From: Mangrovibacterium diazotrophicum
Lineage (GTDB): Bacteria > Bacteroidota > Bacteroidia > Bacteroidales > Prolixibacteraceae
NCBI RefSeq assembly: GCF_003610535.1
Contig: NZ_RAPN01000001.1
Location: 744,001 to 808,000, forward strand
Length of the DNA: 64,000 nucleotides
Reading direction: 5' to 3'
The number at the start of each line of letters is the position of its first letter. The stretch's first letter is position 1. The notes under the pieces were generated by a model that saw nothing but the letters and a program-made list of their open reading frames with translations, had not been told where the DNA came from and did no database searches. Positions 57,472 to 64,000 of the stretch are shown piece by piece. The translations under genes were made by a program, and so were the position numbers.

Positions 57472-58746
57472 CTAAAAAATCAGTTGCATTCCCGCTCCAC
57501 GCAGCAGGCTGCCGGTCAGCATCATCACCAAATATGCAACAAGTATGATTGTTACCGAAACCAGAACAAGCTCCATGGCATCGGCCTTAAATTTCTTTTT
57601 CACGAAATATAGGTAAACTCCCACCGGCACAAAATAGATTAGCGCCGGCAGCACGCCCTCGCTAATCAGCACGGGCCAGGACGAAAACCAGTGCCCGAAA
57701 TCGAGCAGCAAATCATCGATGACGATGATCGCAAAGGTGAAGACCGCTGTAACAATAGCTGAGAGGATAGTTATTTTCTTCCCTTTTTCCGAGTAAAACC
57801 AGACGCCTTCGTTCACCTTCCGAAAATGCACAAACGGGATGATGATGAACAGCTCAATGACCAACAGTGGAATTAAAAATGAAGCGAAAGCCGGGTGCAT
57901 GTGCATGAGCAGTTCCTGGAAACCCATAAAGTACCAGGGCGCTTTACTCGGGTTTGGACTGACCAATGGCTTCGCTTTGTCCAGCAACGGTGCATCAACA
58001 AAGAAAGAAAACAGCATTAGCACGATGATCACCACCAACGCTGTTAAGGCTTCCTTATACACCAAATTCGGATGAGTTTCAACTTTTGTAGTTCGTTCCG
58101 AATGCGGTATAGCCACCCCTTTTGCCCGGCGTACCAGCCAAAAATGAACAAACATGAAAAAGACAAGCAACAATGGAAGTAAACCGGTGTGAAAATTATA
58201 AAAGCGAAGCAGCGTATCGTCATTCACAACATCGCCACCACGAATCATATCGGCCAAAAACTTGCCGACCAGCGGCGTATAATTCAGCATGTTCGTCATA
58301 ATGGTCACCGCCCAGTACGAGAGCTGATCCCAGGGCAACAGGTAACCTGTGAAGTTGGAACACACAACCAGGAACATTAGCAGCAAACCGTAAAGCCAGT
58401 TCTTACGGCGTTCGTGGTAAACGGCTTGCGCATAAAAAACGCGCACTAAATGTAGAAACGAAACCACCACCAAAAGCATGGCACTCCAGTAATGCAGGTT
58501 TCGAAGCAACTGTCCAAAAAGGACATCCTTCTGCAGTCTGACAATCGAATCGTAAGCGCCACTACCAGAAGGAACATAAGCAAAACGGAGCAACATACCC
58601 GTGATGAAAAGTATGACAAACAGCAGGGCTGCGATTCCTCCAAGCCCAAATGTGCGGTTAAACACAATGGCTCGGGGCTCAACTTTTCGTGGATGAATGT
58701 GCAATAGGAAGTCCGAAATGGATCGTTCCGTCGAAGGGTGTTTCAT
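57472..58746 (-). CDS. Cytochrome b subunit of a bc-type quinol oxidoreductase
   Basis: A membrane protein of 424 residues from the ATG at 58744-58746 (the frame extends to 58782). It has about 10 transmembrane segments and joins the b6-like half and the subunit-IV-like half in one chain. The haem-ligand histidines are in LRNLHYWSAMLLVVVSFLHLVR and NFHTGLLPLLLVFFMFVHFWL; GYLLPWDQLSYW is the usual Qo-proximal block. The PEWY motif of the Qo site is replaced by APWY (PSKAPWYFMGFQELL). It forms an operon with the Rieske and octahaem genes and takes electrons from menaquinol. Confidence 0.93.
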   Translation of the reverse strand: MKHPSTERSISDFLLHIHPRKVEPRAIVFNRTFGLGGIAALLFVILFITGMLLRFAYVPSGSGAYDSIVRLQKDVLFGQLLRNLHYWSAMLLVVVSFLHLVRVFYAQAVYHERRKNWLYGLLLMFLVVCSNFTGYLLPWDQLSYWAVTIMTNMLNYTPLVGKFLADMIRGGDVVNDDTLLRFYNFHTGLLPLLLVFFMFVHFWLVRRAKGVAIPHSERTTKVETHPNLVYKEALTALVVIIVLMLFSFFVDAPLLDKAKPLVSPNPSKAPWYFMGFQELLMHMHPAFASFLIPLLVIELFIIIPFVHFRKVNEGVWFYSEKGKKITILSAIVTAVFTFAIIVIDDLLLDFGHWFSSWPVLISEGVLPALIYFVPVGVYLYFVKKKFKADAMELVLVSVTIILVAYLVMMLTGSLLRGAGMQLIF

Positions 58747-59100
58747 AAGAATGGTTTTTACCGTACTGCTAATATAACACAATGTAAACTAACCTCACCA
58801 ATAAGAATTCAATTCAAAAAGCTAAATAACAAATACGTGTTGTTCCTCTTGATTACTCATCTCTTGTTTTATGCAAGCAATTTCCCTGGACTTGAATTAA
58901 ATCATTCATCTGCAACAGATACGCCGGCCAGCAACCGAATTACCGCAGCAAACAGGAAGTTTAATTAGCTCATAAAATACTCATTAACAGCCACTTTATG
59001 ACAATCCACAACAAATTATCCACAAAGTCTGGCTTACCATGTTGATTTTGATCGGCTTAGGCCTTAATTTTGATTAGAGTAACCCTTCTACCAAACCACC
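58747..59100. other. Divergent intergenic region, cytochrome b / membrane barrel
   Basis: A 354-bp AT-rich gap with no gene. It holds the promoter of the plus-strand gene (59041-59072) and presumably that of the cytochrome operon. A lone GTAAAC half-site at 58784 is not enough for a LacI operator. Confidence 0.6.
59041..59072 (+). promoter_or_regulatory. Bacteroidota-type promoter of the outer-membrane barrel gene
   Basis: A TAATTTTG box at 59065-59072 matches the -7 consensus TAnnTTTG; a GTTG at 59041-59044, 20 bp upstream, can serve as the -33 element. The start codon follows 28 bp after the -7 box. Confidence 0.45.
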
Positions 59101-59715
59101 ATGAAAAAAATAATCGTTTTCACCGCGATCTTACTTCTGACAACCGGCAGCCTGAAAGCACAGGAATTGTTCATAACACCTTTTGCCGGTTACACCTTTG
59201 CCGACGGATTCAATTTTAACCGCGGAAGGGCAAAAATCGGTGACGGTTTCACCTATGGCGGCATCATTTCCTACGTCGTTGACAACCGAATGAGTCTGGA
59301 ACTGACCTACAGCCGCGAAGATTGCCACGCCATGGCCTATTCCAGTTACTGGGGAATTGATGTGTATGAACCTATCAGCGCCAATTATATCCTGGTTGGC
59401 GGAAGCAGGCTGCTCCCTTTCAGTGAAAAGTTCAGTGCCTTTATCGGGCCCAACATCGGTGTGGGTATATACTCCGGTAAATCCGGCGACGTTGGCACAA
59501 AAACCAAATTTGCCTTTGCGCTTAACGGTGGTTGCCGGTACATGTTTACCGACCGGGTTGGCTTCCGCATCCAGGCCAACTTGAATATGCCAATTACCGA
59601 CGTTGGAGGCTCGTTGTGGTGGGACTCAACCTCCGGCACATCCGTGGGAATCTCGAGCCGGGTCCCGTTTGTGCAATTCGGCTTTACCGGCGGCCTGACC
59701 TTTAATATTAACTAA
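59101..59715 (+). CDS. Outer-membrane beta-barrel protein (OmpA/OmpW-like fold)
   Basis: A 204-residue exported protein (signal peptide residues 1-20, ending LKA). It has alternating beta-strand sequence, a FITPFAGYTFADGFNF start, a YGGIISYVVDNRMSLELTYSRED stretch and an aromatic end (FVQFGFTGGLTFNIN), typical of eight-stranded barrels. No domain beyond the barrel is visible, so it is a small porin-like or structural protein of unknown role. It has its own promoter and is followed 72 bp later by another envelope gene on the same strand. Confidence 0.75.
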   Translation: MKKIIVFTAILLLTTGSLKAQELFITPFAGYTFADGFNFNRGRAKIGDGFTYGGIISYVVDNRMSLELTYSREDCHAMAYSSYWGIDVYEPISANYILVGGSRLLPFSEKFSAFIGPNIGVGIYSGKSGDVGTKTKFAFALNGGCRYMFTDRVGFRIQANLNMPITDVGGSLWWDSTSGTSVGISSRVPFVQFGFTGGLTFNIN

Positions 59716-59787
59716 ACGACGATTGCCGAAACCAGATGATGGCTTCATCCCAATCATTTTGAAAACTAAAACAGAAATAAAATTGCC

Positions 59788-61989
59788 ATGAAATACTTAA
59801 ATCTCCTTCTCGTCCTGATCTTTTTTGCCGGATCGGTCAATGCAAAATCGGATTATGCAGACTGGCCCAAAACGATAACCAATTCAAAAGGTGTTCTCAC
59901 CATGTATCAACCGCAACTTGAATCACTTGAGGGAACCACACTCTCCGGAAGAGCTGCGATTTCGGTGAAAGTAAACGACTCGGAACCTGTGTTCGGTGCT
60001 GTATGGATTACTACAACACTCGAAACAGACCGGGATTCGAGGATGTCAACGCTGACCAACATCAAAGTACCAAACGTGAAATTTGCAGATGACGTTAGCG
60101 AAGCAAACCTGGCTGAAATCAAAACGTTGATTGAAGAAGAAATGCCTAAATGGGAATTGGTTGTTCCGCTTGACGAGATTATTACGACTTTGGAGGCAGA
60201 ATCGGGAGGAGCAGCAAGCAACTATCAAAATGATCCACCCGAAATCATTGTCGCCTACAAACCTTCCATCCTCGTTTTTATTGATGGAGATCCTATATTG
60301 AAGGACATGGAAGGCTATCCATACCAGCAAATTGAAAACTCACCCTTTTTCATTCTTTTCGATAAAAGCAAGAAGACTTATTACCTCTACGGCGAGCAAC
60401 TATGGTATTCCACCAAAGATCTGAATGGCAACTGGTCGAATGTGAAAAATCCGTCGTCGCAACTATTGGAAATCCAGCAGCAATTGGAGAGCTCGGATGA
60501 AACGGAAGAAACAGAAACAACTTCATCTAAAAAAGAAGCGACTGTTGCCGACATCATTGTGCGAAACAAACCAGCCGAGCTAATCCAGATCGACGGGGAG
60601 GCCAACTTCGTGCCCGCGAAAGGAACCGACCTCTTGTATGTCAAAAACTCCGACGACAACATCATCCTCGATATCCAAAGTCAGAACTACTACATTTTGG
60701 TTTCCGGCAGGTGGTATTCCTCCAAGAGTATGTCGGGGCCGTGGTCGTATGTTGATACCGAAAAATTACCGGAACAGTTTTCGAAAATAGAAGAAGGCAG
60801 CGACCTCGATGTTGTGCTGGCAAGCGTGCCCGGCACCAATGCAGCGCGCGAAGCTGTCCTCGACGCCCAGATTCCGCAAACAGCGCAAGTTGAACGCTCA
60901 AGTGCATCGGTAGAAGTAAGCTATGATGGAAAGCCGGACTTCCAAAAGGTAGACGGTACAAATATGATGTACGCGGTCAATTCGCCACAAACTGTGCTGA
61001 AACTGTCAAACCGTTACTATTGCGTTGACAACGGCGTCTGGTTTGAATCGACAAAACCGGAAGGACCGTGGACGGTGGCCACGGAACGCCCGGAAGAAGT
61101 AAAAGACATTGAACCGAGCAGCCCTGTTTACAACGTGAAATACGTGTACATTTACGATGTTACGCCTCAATATGTCTGGGTTGGATACACGCCCGGCTAC
61201 TACGGCTGTTACGTTTACGGGCCAACCGTTATTTACGGAACCGGTTACTACTACCGCCCCTGGTACGGCGCCTACTACTACCCTCGCCCCTGGACATTCG
61301 GCTTCCGCATGACTTACAATCCGTGGACCGGCTGGAGCATGCATGTTGGATTTTCGTACGGAGGATGGTTTTACGCCGGTTTCGGTGGGCCGCACTATGG
61401 TCACTACTGGGGTCCACCACGCTACAGGCCCCCCTACTACCATCGCCCACCGAACGGAGGATACTACGGACACCGCCCCAGACCAACACACCCGCAGCGA
61501 CCTCCGCGCGACAATATCTATTCATCCAGACCCGGCGTGAGACCAACGACCAACCAGCGACCGCCAACAACCTCGGGCAGAACGAGAGACACCAATCGCT
61601 CCACCCGGCAAAATAATGTGTACACCGACCGCAACGGTCAGGTTTACCAGAAAACGGACAAGGGATGGCAAACACGCGAAAACAACAGCTGGAAGTCGGT
61701 GGACAATAAAGGAAACACCCGCGACAATACCCGACCGGCAACAACACGACCGTCGCAGCCTAGCAATCAACGACCAAGCACCGGAACCACAACGACTCGT
61801 CCGACCACCCGACCGGCAACTTCGAACACCGGACGCCCGGCGACAAGTACGCGCAATTCGTCCTATTCGAACCAAATGATGCTCGACCGCGCTAACCAGA
61901 GCCGGCAGCGTTCAGTTCAACGAACGAATACCTACAATCGCTCCGTTGCTCCTGCCAGATCCGGCGCAGCAACAAACCGAAGACGATGA
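59788..61989 (+). CDS. Exported protein with three WY..GPW repeats and a low-complexity Tyr/Gly/Pro then Thr/Arg/Pro tail
   Basis: A 733-residue secreted protein (signal peptide residues 1-19). Residues about 158-220, 258-322 and 380-430 are three divergent copies of one unit (KP...IDG, then LWYSTKDLNGNW, RWYSSKSMSGPW and VWFESTKPEGPW). Residues about 446-560 are rich in Tyr, Gly, Trp and Pro (YGPTVIYGTGYYYRPWYG type); from about 560 to the end the chain is rich in Thr, Arg, Gln, Asn and Pro, with repeated RPATTRP-like words. Similar architecture is seen in large bacterial proteins often named carbohydrate-binding family V/XII, without proven function. An extracellular or cell-surface structural role is a guess. 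Confidence 0.7.
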   Translation: MKYLNLLLVLIFFAGSVNAKSDYADWPKTITNSKGVLTMYQPQLESLEGTTLSGRAAISVKVNDSEPVFGAVWITTTLETDRDSRMSTLTNIKVPNVKFADDVSEANLAEIKTLIEEEMPKWELVVPLDEIITTLEAESGGAASNYQNDPPEIIVAYKPSILVFIDGDPILKDMEGYPYQQIENSPFFILFDKSKKTYYLYGEQLWYSTKDLNGNWSNVKNPSSQLLEIQQQLESSDETEETETTSSKKEATVADIIVRNKPAELIQIDGEANFVPAKGTDLLYVKNSDDNIILDIQSQNYYILVSGRWYSSKSMSGPWSYVDTEKLPEQFSKIEEGSDLDVVLASVPGTNAAREAVLDAQIPQTAQVERSSASVEVSYDGKPDFQKVDGTNMMYAVNSPQTVLKLSNRYYCVDNGVWFESTKPEGPWTVATERPEEVKDIEPSSPVYNVKYVYIYDVTPQYVWVGYTPGYYGCYVYGPTVIYGTGYYYRPWYGAYYYPRPWTFGFRMTYNPWTGWSMHVGFSYGGWFYAGFGGPHYGHYWGPPRYRPPYYHRPPNGGYYGHRPRPTHPQRPPRDNIYSSRPGVRPTTNQRPPTTSGRTRDTNRSTRQNNVYTDRNGQVYQKTDKGWQTRENNSWKSVDNKGNTRDNTRPATTRPSQPSNQRPSTGTTTTRPTTRPATSNTGRPATSTRNSSYSNQMMLDRANQSRQRSVQRTNTYNRSVAPARSGAATNRRR

Positions 61990-62029
61990 AAACAATGCTG
62001 ATACAGTTAGGAACAAAACCACTATAAAC

Positions 62030-62058
62030 AAAAAAAACTGCGCGAAGCAGTTTTTTTT
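62030..62058. terminator. Bidirectional terminator between the repeat protein and pgi
   Basis: AAAAAACTGC (62032-62041) and GCAGTTTTTT (62047-62056) pair around loop GCGAA, giving A- and T-tracts on both sides. It serves the plus-strand gene ending at 61989 and the minus-strand pgi ending at 62096. Confidence 0.8.
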
Positions 62059-62095
62059 GTTTGATTCTATTGAATTTCGGTGAATTTCAATCTTC

Positions 62096-63760
<1,665 letters not shown>

Positions 63761-63832
63761 TTATTATTTGGTGTATTTAATTTCGAACCAGTCGTTCAGG
63801 TATTGAAACGCAAACAAAGATATAATAGATTG

Positions 63833-63861
63833 CAAATTTAGGGCTATTCAACCGGCCCAAA
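63833..63861 (-). promoter_or_regulatory. Candidate promoter of pgi
   Basis: On the minus strand TAAATTTG (63833-63840) matches the -7 consensus TAnnTTTG, and TTTG (63858-63861) lies 17 bp further upstream. Another TATCTTTG at 63815-63822 is a nearby alternative without a good -33. Confidence 0.35.
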
Positions 63862-64000
63862 ATCGAAATGTGAACGACAGAATTAACTGTCCGTTTCCCT
63901 CTCGACTTGACAAAAAATGTAACTCAACCCGGTTTCTGTCTTCAAACCACGACATTGATTTAATTAAAACCCAACTGTATCACGAATGTTCTTGTGTCGT

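Overview
The window comes from a member of the Bacteroidota, probably a Marinilabiliales/Prolixibacteraceae-type organism that degrades plant polysaccharides. The evidence is a SusC/SusD pair, an ECF sigma/FecR pair, a hybrid two-component regulator, many lipoprotein and Sec-exported glycosidases, start codons without Shine-Dalgarno sequences, and several TAnnTTTG-type -7 promoter boxes. No tRNA, rRNA, CRISPR array or insertion sequence was seen.

About 1-54,500 is one large polysaccharide utilization locus, nearly all on the minus strand. It has these blocks, in transcription order. (1) 54,482-46,913: a hybrid two-component regulator, a GH43 and a GH28. (2) 46,768-40,223: ECF sigma factor, FecR anti-sigma, SusC and SusD. 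(3) 39,868-17,793: GH78, a five-bladed-propeller glycosidase, two GH2, GH106, an SGNH esterase, a DUF5703 protein, a second GH78 and a GH127-type enzyme. (4) 16,372-17,559 (plus strand): GH105, divergent from a LacI regulator. (5) 14,992-445: iron-type alcohol dehydrogenase, NAL/DHDPS-family lyase, PdxA2-like dehydrogenase, DUF1537 kinase and sodium:solute symporter, followed by GH140-like, GH43, GH145-like, MGH1-like, BNR/sialidase-like and esterase genes. (6) The start of another GH2 gene at the left edge.

The enzyme set (three alpha-L-rhamnosidases, apiosidase-like, arabinofuranosidase-like, beta-galactosidase-like, polygalacturonase-like, unsaturated-uronyl hydrolase, esterases and a sialidase-like propeller) points to a rhamnose-rich branched pectin, with features of rhamnogalacturonan I/II. 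No polysaccharide lyase is present.

The most interesting point is the metabolic cassette in block 5. Read as a pathway, it fits catabolism of 3-deoxy-D-lyxo-heptulosarate (Dha), an acid sugar of rhamnogalacturonan II. The lyase would give pyruvate plus a C4 semialdehyde acid, the alcohol dehydrogenase would reduce that to D-threonate, and the kinase and PdxA2 would convert D-threonate to DHAP and CO2. The stereochemistry of Dha gives D-threonate, which is the known substrate of DUF1537/PdxA2 pathways. This is inference, not proof.

A LacI-type operator family (consensus TGTAAACGTTTACA) lies in front of the cassette, at the lacI/GH105 divergent region, in front of the GH78 operon, and upstream of and inside the left-edge GH2 gene. 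It probably links these units into one regulon.

About 54,657-58,746 is a separate respiratory operon: cytochrome b, Rieske protein, and an octaheme cytochrome c fused to TPR repeats in place of cytochrome c1. Beyond it are two plus-strand envelope genes and, on the minus strand, glucose-6-phosphate isomerase.
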